From: a bacterium
Lineage (GTDB): Bacteria; Sysuimicrobiota; Sysuimicrobiia; Sysuimicrobiales; Segetimicrobiaceae
Length of the DNA: 32,288 bases
Reading direction: 5' to 3'
Assembly: GCA_035703895.1 (NCBI GenBank)
Contig: DASSXJ010000011.1
Location: 1-32,288 of the forward strand
Every line of letters begins with the position of its first letter. Position 1 is the first letter of the stretch. Shown piece after piece: positions 7,638 through 15,382 of this stretch. A program made the translations under genes and the position numbers. Below the pieces are notes generated by a model. That model was given only the letters and a program-made list of their open reading frames with translations, ran no database searches and was not told where the DNA came from.

Positions 7638-9323
7638 TCAGCTCCCCTGAGGGCGCGGCATCGTGATCACCGCCCGGACCCCACGGACGTTGGTGAGCGA
7701 CAGCTGACCCTTGAGGTCATCCTGCACCAGGGTCCGGACGATCTGCAGGCCGAGATCGGCGGAGCGCCCCGGCGAGAAGCCCTCCGGCAGCCCGATGCCG
7801 TCGTCTCGCACCTCGACCCGGATGGCCTCCCGCCCTTCGCTCAAGGTGATCACCACCCGCCCCGCCGATCGTCCGGGAAAGGCGTGCTCCATGGCGTTTT
7901 GCAGCAGTTCGTTGACCACGAGGGCCAGCGAGGTGGCCTGCTGGCTCGGCAGGCTGAAGTCGTCGCCCTCGATCCGCGCATCGAGCGCAAAGTGTGGAGG
8001 CGCCATCGTCTGGGTCACCGTCTGGACGACGCGCTCGAGCATCGCCCGGATCGCGACCTGACGCAGCCCTTCCGCCGCGAGAATCTCGTGCACCGCGGCG
8101 ATACTGAGGATCCTGTTGATCGTCTCGGTGAGCACCTCGCGGCCCGATACTTCCCGGCCGTCCCGGATCTGGAGCCGCAAGAGCATCGCGATCATCTGAA
8201 GGTTGTTCTTGACGCGGTGGTGCATCTCGCGGACCATCGCGGATTTGACCACGAGCCCGGCATTTTCAATGGCGAGCGCGGTCTGGTTCGCCAGCGTCTG
8301 GAGGAGGTTCGTCTCCGCCTGGGTGAATTCGTGGCGCCGGTCGGTGTAGCAGTTCACCACGCCGAGGGTGCGGTCCCGGACCCTGAGGGGGACGGCCAGC
8401 ATCGAGCGGACGTGGGGAGTGTAGGCGCCTCCCGGAAGCTCGTGCGCGTGAAACCGGGGATCGGCCGCGAGATCGGTGCTCATGACCGGTTGGCCCGATT
8501 CGACGGCAAGGCCGGGCAGGCCCTCACCCTGCCGCAGAGTCTGGCGCGGGCGGGGCCCGGCGTGCTCGGGATGGGAGGCGGCCAGCACGAGTTCCTCACC
8601 GTCCTGCAGCAGCAGGGTACACAGCGGCGCGTGGAACACACGGGCCGCCATCTCTACCAGAAGGCGCAGGATCTGCTCCAGGTAGAGCGGCGACGTGAGC
8701 GTCTCGCTGACCTCCGCCAGCGTGCTCAACTCCATGATCTGACGCCGCATGCTGTCGTAGAGCCGAGCTTTCTCCAGCGCTCCGCTCGCCATGTCGCTGA
8801 TGATGCTGAGGAGCTCAACCTCGTCCTCGGTGTATTCATGCGTGCCCGTGGTTTGCACGTTGATAGCGCCGAGGATCTTCCCGCCGGTCGACAGAGGGAC
8901 GGCCAGCAATGACTGGAAGAGCGTTTCACGAGTCTCCGGCAAATATTTGAACCGGGGATCCGCGGCGGCGTTGGTCGACGCGACCGCTTGGCCGTGCTCG
9001 GCCGCCCATCCAGTCAGCCCCTCCCCCACCCGCAGCCGGGAGTGGCCGACGGCTTCTGGGGCCAGCCCGGTGGTGGCTTTGAGGACGAGGTATTCCCGCT
9101 GCGCGTCGAGGAGATAGATGGAGCAACTGTCCATCCGCATGACGTCCGCGGTCCTGCGGGTGATTAAGGTGAGCGTGGTATCCAGGTCGGTGGCGGCGCT
9201 GATCGCCCGGCTGATCTCGCGTAGGGCGGAGATCTCGGCGGCTTTCCGGGCCAGCTGCTCGCGCGCGTCCGGCGTCGGGGCCGGGGGCGAGGGTGGTGCG
9301 GGTGTCCGCGGCCCTCTCTTCAC
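7638..9323 (-). CDS. GAF-GAF sensor histidine kinase, HisKA_2 type
   Basis: A 561-residue soluble kinase. Two GAF domains (about 35-190 and 200-360) each have the REGEGL-type loop (RVGEGLTGWAAEHG; RQGEGLPGLAVESG) and the end motif (LGAINVQ; LGVVNCY). The dimerisation/phosphoacceptor helix is of the HisKA_2/HWE type, MHHRVKNNLQMIAMLL, with the phosphorylated His at 368 or 369. The ATPase domain has NELLQNAMEHAF, DDGIGLPEG and LGLQIVRTLV. There are no membrane segments, so the signal is cytoplasmic or diffusible; the ligand is unknown. GTG 9323 overlaps the hppA TGA in a GTGA, indicating translational coupling; the frame upstream of it reads inside hppA and is not real. The ANTAR regulator follows by 3 nt. 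HisKA_2 kinases commonly pair with ANTAR regulators (EutW/EutV is the known example). Confidence 0.93.
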   Translation of the reverse strand: MKRGPRTPAPPSPPAPTPDAREQLARKAAEISALREISRAISAATDLDTTLTLITRRTADVMRMDSCSIYLLDAQREYLVLKATTGLAPEAVGHSRLRVGEGLTGWAAEHGQAVASTNAAADPRFKYLPETRETLFQSLLAVPLSTGGKILGAINVQTTGTHEYTEDEVELLSIISDMASGALEKARLYDSMRRQIMELSTLAEVSETLTSPLYLEQILRLLVEMAARVFHAPLCTLLLQDGEELVLAASHPEHAGPRPRQTLRQGEGLPGLAVESGQPVMSTDLAADPRFHAHELPGGAYTPHVRSMLAVPLRVRDRTLGVVNCYTDRRHEFTQAETNLLQTLANQTALAIENAGLVVKSAMVREMHHRVKNNLQMIAMLLRLQIRDGREVSGREVLTETINRILSIAAVHEILAAEGLRQVAIRAMLERVVQTVTQTMAPPHFALDARIEGDDFSLPSQQATSLALVVNELLQNAMEHAFPGRSAGRVVITLSEGREAIRVEVRDDGIGLPEGFSPGRSADLGLQIVRTLVQDDLKGQLSLTNVRGVRAVITMPRPQGS

Positions 9324-11698
9324 CGCAACCTGCCGGTGTGCACCACCGGGTCTCCCGTCCGGGCCGGCATCCGGGCCGCCGCCTCCAGATCCTGGGGCGC
9401 GACCGAACTGCGGCGGTTCCTCGCGACCGCCCCGGCCATGAGCACCAGCCCCACCACGACGACCACTGCGCGGACCCCCCAGCCCAGCGGGGAGATCACC
9501 ACGGGCGCGACGAGGAGGCTCACCAGGTTCATCACCTTGATCAGCGGATTGAGCGCCGGCCCCGCGGTATCCTTGAGCGGGTCTCCCACGGTGTCGCCGA
9601 TGACGCCGGCTTTGTGGTACTCGGTGCCCTTGCCCCCGAGGAATCCATCCTCGATTTTCTTTTTGGCATTGTCCCAGGCTCCGCCGGTGTTCGCCATAAA
9701 CACGGCGAGCAGCTGGCCGGTGAGAATCGCCCCGGTCAGGAAGCCTCCGAGCGGTGCGACCCCAAGGCCGAACCCGACGACGAGGGGGGCGGCGATCGCG
9801 ATCACGGCCGGCGAGAGCAGTTCCCGCTGCGCGGCCCGGGTGACGATGTCCACGCACCGGTCGTACTCGGGCTTGGCCTTGCCCTCCATGATCCCCGGGA
9901 TCTCGCGGAACTGCCGGCGGACCTCCTCGACGACCTCGAACGCGGATCGACCCACCGCCCGGATGAGGAACGCCGAGACGAGGAAGGGAACCGCCCCGCC
10001 GATCAGGAGGCCGATGAAGATCAACGGGAGGTTGACCTGGATGCCCACCCGATCGAGCGCGGCCGCGGCGGCCGTCCCACCCACGCCCACGGCCTGGCGG
10101 AGGCTCTCCAGCGACGCACCGAGATGAGCCTGATCCACGTACGACCGGAACAGCGCCGTCGCGGCGATCACGGCGGTGGCGATGGCAAAGCCCTTGGTGA
10201 GCGCCTTCGTTGTGTTGCCGGCCTGGTCGAGCTGGGCGACGATCCGTGTGGCGAGATCGTCGTCGCCCGCCGCTCGGGACATCTCCACGATCCCGTTGGC
10301 GTTATCGACGATCGGCCCGAACGTGTCCATCGCCAGGATGTAACCCGTGACGCTCAGCAGACCGAGTCCGGCCAGCGCGACCCCATATCCGGCCAGCGCG
10401 ACATCGCCCTGGAAGATCGTGAACGACGCGAGGATGGTCGCGGCGACCGCGAGGATCGCCCAGACGGAGGACTCCAGGCCGAATCCCAACCCCGACAGGA
10501 GGAACGTCGCGGGGCCGGTCTTCGTCGAGTACGCCATCTCGGTGACGGGCCGGAGGTTTGGATTGGTGAACTGGTCGGTGAGCCACTTGATCACGAGGGC
10601 GAGCAGGAGACCCGTGAGCGTGGCGAAGGAGAACCGCCAGTCCGGTGCGCCGGTGTTGGGGTCGGTCAGATAGAGGGCGTTGACCGCCGCGAAACCGGCC
10701 ACGGACGCCGCGGCGGAGACCCAGAGGCCGATGTTGATCGGCTGCATCGGATCCCGGATCTCCTCGTCTTTCGCCCGAACGAACCAGGTCCCCAGAATGG
10801 ACGCAAACACGCCCACGCCCTGAACGAGTAGCGGGAACAGGATGAGCTTGAGGGCAAACGCCGATGCGTGCGGGCCGTACAAGGACCGAAAATGCGGATC
10901 GAGCAGCGTCCCCGCGCCGAGAATGATCGCGGCAACCAGCGTTACTTCGTAGGACTCGAACACGTCGGCCGCCATACCCGCGCAGTCCCCCACGTTGTCA
11001 CCGACGTTGTCCGCGATCGTCGCGGGGTTGCGGGGATCATCTTCGGGAATGCCGACTTCGACTTTGCCCACCAGGTCGGCGCCGACATCGGCCGTTTTAG
11101 TATAGATCCCCCCGCCGATCCGCATGAACGAAGCGACGAGCGATCCGCCGAATCCGAAGCCGACGAGGACGCGCGTCGCGTCGCCTCTGAACAGGACAAA
11201 GATCGCGGTGGCGCCGAGCAGCCCGAGGCCCACGGTGAACATCCCGGAGACGGTGCCGGCCTGGAAGGCCGTCTCGAGCGCTTCCTTGAATCCACGGGTC
11301 GCTCCGAACGCCGTTCGGACGTTCCCCCGGACGGCGAGGTTCATGCCCACGAAGCCCGCACCGTAGGAGGCCAGACATCCCCCTAGGAACGCGAGGGCCA
11401 CACCCACGGCGAGGATGGGGTTCGAGTAGATCGGGCGATAGAGTACATAGAGCGTGACGGTGATGACCAGGATGAATAGCGACATGGTGCGGAACTGCCG
11501 GCCCAGGTACGCTTCGGCGCCTTCCTGGATGGCCGCCGCGACCGCCTGCATCGATGCCGGGCCCGGGCTGCGGCGGAGGACCCGGCGAATGAGCCACCAC
11601 CCATAGGCCAGCGCACAGGCTCCGGCGCCGAAAACGAGCCAAAGCAGCGTCGACTCGAGCCCGCCGAAGGCCGGAAGGGCGATACCCGATTCGCTCAT
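9320..11698 (-). CDS. hppA: K+-independent proton-translocating membrane pyrophosphatase
   Basis: A 792-residue, ~16-helix integral membrane enzyme that couples PPi hydrolysis to H+ pumping. The PPi-binding motifs are intact: DVGADLVGKVEVGIPEDDPR, DNVGDNVGDCAGMAADVFES and, near the C-terminus, GDTVGDPLKDTAGPALN. The K+-dependence segment reads GNTTKALTKGFA, with Lys and Thr where K+-dependent enzymes have Ala and Ala/Gly; by the published rule this marks the K+-independent H+-pumping class. ATG 11698 has AAGGAGG at 7-nt spacing and a promoter ~90 nt upstream. The stop overlaps the kinase start, so pump, sensor kinase and ANTAR regulator form one operon. Biosynthetic PPi would be used to energise the membrane, useful under energy limitation. 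Confidence 0.97.
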   Translation of the reverse strand: MSESGIALPAFGGLESTLLWLVFGAGACALAYGWWLIRRVLRRSPGPASMQAVAAAIQEGAEAYLGRQFRTMSLFILVITVTLYVLYRPIYSNPILAVGVALAFLGGCLASYGAGFVGMNLAVRGNVRTAFGATRGFKEALETAFQAGTVSGMFTVGLGLLGATAIFVLFRGDATRVLVGFGFGGSLVASFMRIGGGIYTKTADVGADLVGKVEVGIPEDDPRNPATIADNVGDNVGDCAGMAADVFESYEVTLVAAIILGAGTLLDPHFRSLYGPHASAFALKLILFPLLVQGVGVFASILGTWFVRAKDEEIRDPMQPINIGLWVSAAASVAGFAAVNALYLTDPNTGAPDWRFSFATLTGLLLALVIKWLTDQFTNPNLRPVTEMAYSTKTGPATFLLSGLGFGLESSVWAILAVAATILASFTIFQGDVALAGYGVALAGLGLLSVTGYILAMDTFGPIVDNANGIVEMSRAAGDDDLATRIVAQLDQAGNTTKALTKGFAIATAVIAATALFRSYVDQAHLGASLESLRQAVGVGGTAAAAALDRVGIQVNLPLIFIGLLIGGAVPFLVSAFLIRAVGRSAFEVVEEVRRQFREIPGIMEGKAKPEYDRCVDIVTRAAQRELLSPAVIAIAAPLVVGFGLGVAPLGGFLTGAILTGQLLAVFMANTGGAWDNAKKKIEDGFLGGKGTEYHKAGVIGDTVGDPLKDTAGPALNPLIKVMNLVSLLVAPVVISPLGWGVRAVVVVVGLVLMAGAVARNRRSSVAPQDLEAAARMPARTGDPVVHTGRLR

Positions 11699-11718
11699 GC
11701 ACGATCCTCCTTACGATC

Positions 11719-11751
11719 TCTTCGGATATCCCCCTCTGGCGCGTCCGAAGA
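11719..11751. promoter_or_regulatory. Inverted repeat in the hppA leader
   Basis: TCTTCGGA (11719-11726) and TCCGAAGA (11744-11751) are a perfect 8-bp inverted repeat with a 17-nt loop. It lies 7 nt upstream of the AAGGAGG ribosome site (11706-11712) of hppA and inside the predicted 5' UTR. It could be an RNA hairpin controlling translation or transcription, or an operator. Confidence 0.4.
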
Positions 11752-11793
11752 AGGCCGCTCCCTATTATGGATTATCGCTGTTGGGGCGTCCCC

Positions 11794-11822
11794 ATCATAG
11801 CAGGCACACACCGGTGATTCAA
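11794..11822 (-). promoter_or_regulatory. Sigma70-type promoter for the hppA operon
   Basis: TTGAAT (11817-11822) and TATGAT (11794-11799) on the minus strand with exactly 17 nt between; 4/6 and 5/6 matches. The predicted leader is ~88 nt and includes the 8-bp inverted repeat. Confidence 0.6.
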
Positions 11823-11928
11823 GTAGAAATCAAAAGGATGAGGTCGAAAACGCAAGGGTTTTGCCGTTAGATGCCTCTAATTGCAGGTTGGAGCCCCGGT
11901 TTCCCGTTCCTTGGGAGGAACCGGTCTC

Positions 11929-12477
11929 TCAGAGGCGCTGCGGCAAGAAGAAGCCGCTCGTCTCCTGGACGAACCGGAGCTGGGCATGCTCCGAGATCTC
12001 GTGGGTCCTGAAGAACCCCGAATTTACCTCGAGCGCGTACCGGAAGGGCAGATGAGGATCGTACAGGGGAAACTTGCTCGGGTCGTCCGAGGTGGGGTCG
12101 GCAGCCACCGGCATCTCCATTATCCGCACGATGTGCCAATTGGAGTCGATGAACGCAATGGCCAGAGGGATCAAGGTGTTCTTCATCCAGAACGATTCGC
12201 GCACCGGCGTGGGAAAGACGAACAGCATCCCCGAATCGGGATCCAAGATGTTGCGGCACATCAACCCGACCTCCTGGCGGTCGGGAGTGTCGGCGATTTG
12301 CACCCGAATGCGCGCGACGTGTCCGCCATCGGTCATGATGACGGTTCCGCCACGATAGGCAAAGAGGGGGACCGAGCAGGCGGATGCCCCCGCCGGCAGC
12401 GCTCCTCCGCCCGCCAGCGCCAGGGCCGCGGCCGCTACCACCGCCAGCATCCAAACCGCCGTTCGCATGTGCCCCAC
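11929..12477 (-). CDS. Exported DUF192 protein
   Basis: About 180 residues. A signal peptide or signal anchor (charged MRTAV, then a ~20-residue Ala/Leu core ending near PAGASA) precedes a DUF192 domain: VRIADT-type start (RIRVQIADTPDRQEVGLMCR), GMLFVFPTPVRESFWMKNT, PLAIAFIDSNWHIV and a C-terminal ALEVNSGFF with the His-containing end. DUF192 proteins are small beta-rich extracytoplasmic proteins of unknown biochemical role. GTG 12477 has GGGAG at 6-nt spacing; ATG 12468 is equally possible. It starts 16 nt after the hydrolase stop, its ribosome site lying in that gap, so the two are likely one operon. Confidence 0.87.
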   Translation of the reverse strand: MGHMRTAVWMLAVVAAAALALAGGGALPAGASACSVPLFAYRGGTVIMTDGGHVARIRVQIADTPDRQEVGLMCRNILDPDSGMLFVFPTPVRESFWMKNTLIPLAIAFIDSNWHIVRIMEMPVAADPTSDDPSKFPLYDPHLPFRYALEVNSGFFRTHEISEHAQLRFVQETSGFFLPQRL

Positions 12478-12493
12478 TCGCTTCTCCCGGTGG

Positions 12494-14035
12494 TTAGTGT
12501 ACCACGGAGTTGAGCCAGGTGAGAATCAGAGGAACCGCCGGGTTCGGATCCGCATCCTCGACGTCCAGGTGGGAGAGCTCCGGGAAGATCTTGATCGTGA
12601 CGCGATCGGGCGGGGTCGCGACACGGGTCCGGTAGAACTCGGTCTCCCGCGCGGAGCGGACCAATCCCCCTCCGGCGCCGATGATCAGCATCGGGAGCGC
12701 GGTGTCGCCGACGTGGGTCAGGCTCATGTACTGCTGCGCAAACGCATCGCTCGGCGCTAGCGTGGACGCGAGCCCGAGATCCAGCACGATCCGCCAGGGA
12801 AAGTACCACTCCGTAAAGTCTCCCCCTGGGAGGAGAATGGCCGACAGGAGCTTCTGGATCGAGACCCGAGGGCGGGGGGTCGACGCTCCCTCGGGGAGGC
12901 GAATGAGGGACTCGCCGGGCGCCGGGTATCCGCTGTGCAGATCGAGGAGCCCGCGGCGGTTGATGTTCGTGGGGTCCGGGAACCTCGCGAAGACGCCGAT
13001 GGGCCGCTCCACGTTGGCCCGGATCAGCCTGTCGGGTTGCATCTCGTCCGAGAAGATGGCGGCGACGAGCGCTTCATTCGTGATCCGGAGCCCGCGCCGG
13101 GGGGGGAAAGGGAAATAACTCGCCGCCTTGGGTCGGAGGTACGCGTAGACGCTCAGGACGTCGAGGAGGATGCTGTCCTGTGTCCGAGCCAGATTCCGCG
13201 TCTTGGTAAAAGGCGCGGGCCGCCGCTTGGGATCGGCATCGGTCAGGGCGTCGATGCCGGGGATGCGGCCGAAGAACGGAACCCGAAGGCCGTGCAGGTA
13301 CTGATCCCGCGTCAGATGGAGCGGCACCCGGACCGGGAGCCCATCGAGGAACAGCAGGCCTACGAGACGCCCGGCGCCGATCTCCGGGGCCGGTGCAGGG
13401 GACGTTGGGGATCCCGGGGTCGCGGCAAAATCATACCCGGCGTACGTGGCGGCCAGGATCCCGCCGAGGGAGTGGCCCCCGAGTACGACTCGGACAGCGG
13501 GATACCGGGTGCGGATCTCGCGGATGGTCGCATCGATGTCACGCAGGTGCACGTCCAGGCCCCAGTAGGCCATATACGGGATCTCCGGCCCTTTGACCAG
13601 CTGGAACCTTCGCCCGTCGATCTCGAGCGAACCATAATAATAGCCGAGCGCGAAGTCCGGATGTCGGTAGGCGAGCGCCGCCGCGATGCCCCGCCTGTCC
13701 TGCAAGAGGGTCGGCCGCGGGGCGGTGATCCAGATCTCGAGTCCCGGGCCGTGCCCGGTGAGGAGGGCTTGAGCGATGAGGTCCATCGTGTTCGGTCCCG
13801 AGTTGAGGCCCGGGATCAGCACGAGGACGATCGATGGAGCGCCCGCGCCGTCGAGCGCGTAGCGAAAGGCCCGCCCCCGGTTGTATTGCGGCGGCGTGTG
13901 CGGTTCGGCGGCCCCGGGCACATCGACCAGGGTTCGCGTCACGGCGGCAGGCTGCGCAAACACCGCGTTCCCTGCGGGCGCCGCACAGAGGCTTGCGAGC
14001 ACGAACGCGGCCACACAGCGGAGCGTCGTCATCAT
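12494..14035 (-). CDS. Secreted alpha/beta hydrolase (lipase/esterase-like)
   Basis: A 513-residue protein with a clear signal peptide (MMTTLRCVAAFVLASLCAAP, cleavage probably near FAQ, residue 28). Features of the alpha/beta-hydrolase fold are an oxyanion-type strand VLVLIPGLNSGPNT, the nucleophile elbow GGHSLGG (Ser189), and a C-terminal KIFPELSHLDVEDAD with His489. The insertion between nucleophile and His (about 210-420) is long, suggesting a large lid domain; the acid residue is not certain. The substrate cannot be named. ATG 14035 or 14032 are candidate starts; a TTG at 14044 also exists. No strong ribosome site is visible. The gene is divergent from the flavoprotein gene, with only 38 bp between starts. 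Confidence 0.8.
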   Translation of the reverse strand: MMTTLRCVAAFVLASLCAAPAGNAVFAQPAAVTRTLVDVPGAAEPHTPPQYNRGRAFRYALDGAGAPSIVLVLIPGLNSGPNTMDLIAQALLTGHGPGLEIWITAPRPTLLQDRRGIAAALAYRHPDFALGYYYGSLEIDGRRFQLVKGPEIPYMAYWGLDVHLRDIDATIREIRTRYPAVRVVLGGHSLGGILAATYAGYDFAATPGSPTSPAPAPEIGAGRLVGLLFLDGLPVRVPLHLTRDQYLHGLRVPFFGRIPGIDALTDADPKRRPAPFTKTRNLARTQDSILLDVLSVYAYLRPKAASYFPFPPRRGLRITNEALVAAIFSDEMQPDRLIRANVERPIGVFARFPDPTNINRRGLLDLHSGYPAPGESLIRLPEGASTPRPRVSIQKLLSAILLPGGDFTEWYFPWRIVLDLGLASTLAPSDAFAQQYMSLTHVGDTALPMLIIGAGGGLVRSARETEFYRTRVATPPDRVTIKIFPELSHLDVEDADPNPAVPLILTWLNSVVH

Positions 14036-14073
14036 GAGCCACAACGAGCAAAACGGCGAAGGGAATCCCCAGG

Positions 14074-15330
14074 GTGCCCTCGAACCCCCAATCTCCCGTG
14101 AGAGCGTACGACGTGATCGTGGTCGGTGCCGGCCCCGCGGGAGCGGAAGCGGCCCGTGCCGCGGCTCGTGGGGGCCTCCGGACGTTGCTCGTGGAGGAAC
14201 ATTCCACCATCGGCGTTCCGAGCCACTGCACCGGGAAGCTGTCGCATCACGCCTTCGCCGAGTTCGAGATCCCCCGGCATCTGGCGATCAACGCAGTCAG
14301 CGCGGCGGTGTTTCACTCCCCCGGCGGCGTGTCGGTGCGGGTCCGCCGCGCCAGCGTGGATTCCTACGTCGTCGATCGGGTGGCATTCGATCGGTGGCTC
14401 GCCGGCCGCGCCGCCGCCGCGGGGGCGGAGGTGATGACGGGCGTCCGCATCACCGCGGCGCGGCGTAATCACGCCGGCATGGTCGTGTCCGGCACCAGGG
14501 GCGGCCGGTTCACGGAGGCGTCGTGCCGTCTGCTCATCGACGCCGAAGGCGCGGCCCCCCGGTTGCCCGCAACGCTGGGCGTCCGGCTCCCGCGCCGGTA
14601 CGCGATGGGCCTCCAGTATCACATGCGCGGGGTGGGGGGGATTGACCCGGATACCCCCGAGGTGTTCTTCGGCCGCGATCTCGCCCCGGGGTTTTTCGCG
14701 TGGCTGATGCCGGTCGGCCGCGACCGCGCCCGCGTGGGGTTGTGCGTCGATCCGCGGATCGCCCGGCGCGCTCCGATCTGGTATCTCGAGCGCTTCATCG
14801 CCACGCACCCGGCGCTGCACAGCCGGCTCGCCGGAGCGACCGTCGAAGAGAAGGTCGCCGGCCGGATCGCGCTCCTCGGGCTGCGACGACCGGTCGACGC
14901 GGGCGGGTTCGTCATCGTCGGCGACGCGGCGGGTCAGGTCAAGGCGACGTCCGGCGGCGGGATCTACTACGCGATGATCGCCGGGCGCATCGCCGGCGAG
15001 ATCGCGGCCCGCTATGTCGGGGGCGACCGGAAGGCCACGGCGGAGTACGAACGGCGGTGGCGGAGCCGGTTTGGGCGCGAGGTCTCGTTCACGGCGTTCG
15101 GCCGGCGGGCGATCAATCACCTGTCGGACGCCGACCTCGACGCGCTCCTGGGGGCGATCGCGGAGAGCCCCCAGCTCAGGCTGAGTGTCGAGCGCGCGGG
15201 CGACACGCAGTTTCAATCCCGGCTCTTCTTCCCGCTCCTGCTCGGCCTGGGCGCCGCCGGGGTGCGGCGACCCGCGCTCGTTCCGGTGGTCGCGAAGGCG
15301 CTGCTCCACGGTATGCTGACGCAGCTCTGA
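14074..15330 (+). CDS. Geranylgeranyl reductase family FAD-dependent oxidoreductase
   Basis: A 418-residue flavoprotein. The FAD-binding Rossmann motif is at the N-terminus (DVIVVGAGPAGAEAARAAA), the family's early PSHCTGKLS follows, and the second FAD motif is VIVGDAAGQVKATSGGGIYY, characteristic of geranylgeranyl/digeranylgeranyl reductases and BchP-like enzymes. Such enzymes saturate prenyl double bonds in lipids or quinones, but the family is broad. The C-terminal ~100 residues include a hydrophobic stretch (FFPLLLGLGAAG) that may sit at the membrane. GTG 14074 (GAAGGG upstream) is chosen; GTG 14098 is an alternative only 9 codons before the Rossmann motif. EndoQ follows after 52 bp on the same strand. 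Confidence 0.87.
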   Translation: MPSNPQSPVRAYDVIVVGAGPAGAEAARAAARGGLRTLLVEEHSTIGVPSHCTGKLSHHAFAEFEIPRHLAINAVSAAVFHSPGGVSVRVRRASVDSYVVDRVAFDRWLAGRAAAAGAEVMTGVRITAARRNHAGMVVSGTRGGRFTEASCRLLIDAEGAAPRLPATLGVRLPRRYAMGLQYHMRGVGGIDPDTPEVFFGRDLAPGFFAWLMPVGRDRARVGLCVDPRIARRAPIWYLERFIATHPALHSRLAGATVEEKVAGRIALLGLRRPVDAGGFVIVGDAAGQVKATSGGGIYYAMIAGRIAGEIAARYVGGDRKATAEYERRWRSRFGREVSFTAFGRRAINHLSDADLDALLGAIAESPQLRLSVERAGDTQFQSRLFFPLLLGLGAAGVRRPALVPVVAKALLHGMLTQL

Positions 15331-15382
15331 CCGAATCGCGCGGCACGGGAGGATACGCGTCGGGCGACACGAATCCTCTCCT

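Noticed and set aside
9324-9857. N-terminal extension of the histidine kinase frame
   Set aside because: It runs through the hppA C-terminus out of frame and is low-complexity; GTG 9323 in a GTGA overlap is the natural start.
7050-10831. Long plus-strand frames opposite the kinase and hppA
   Set aside because: Asp/Arg/His-rich translations without domains; opposite strand has complete, motif-rich genes.
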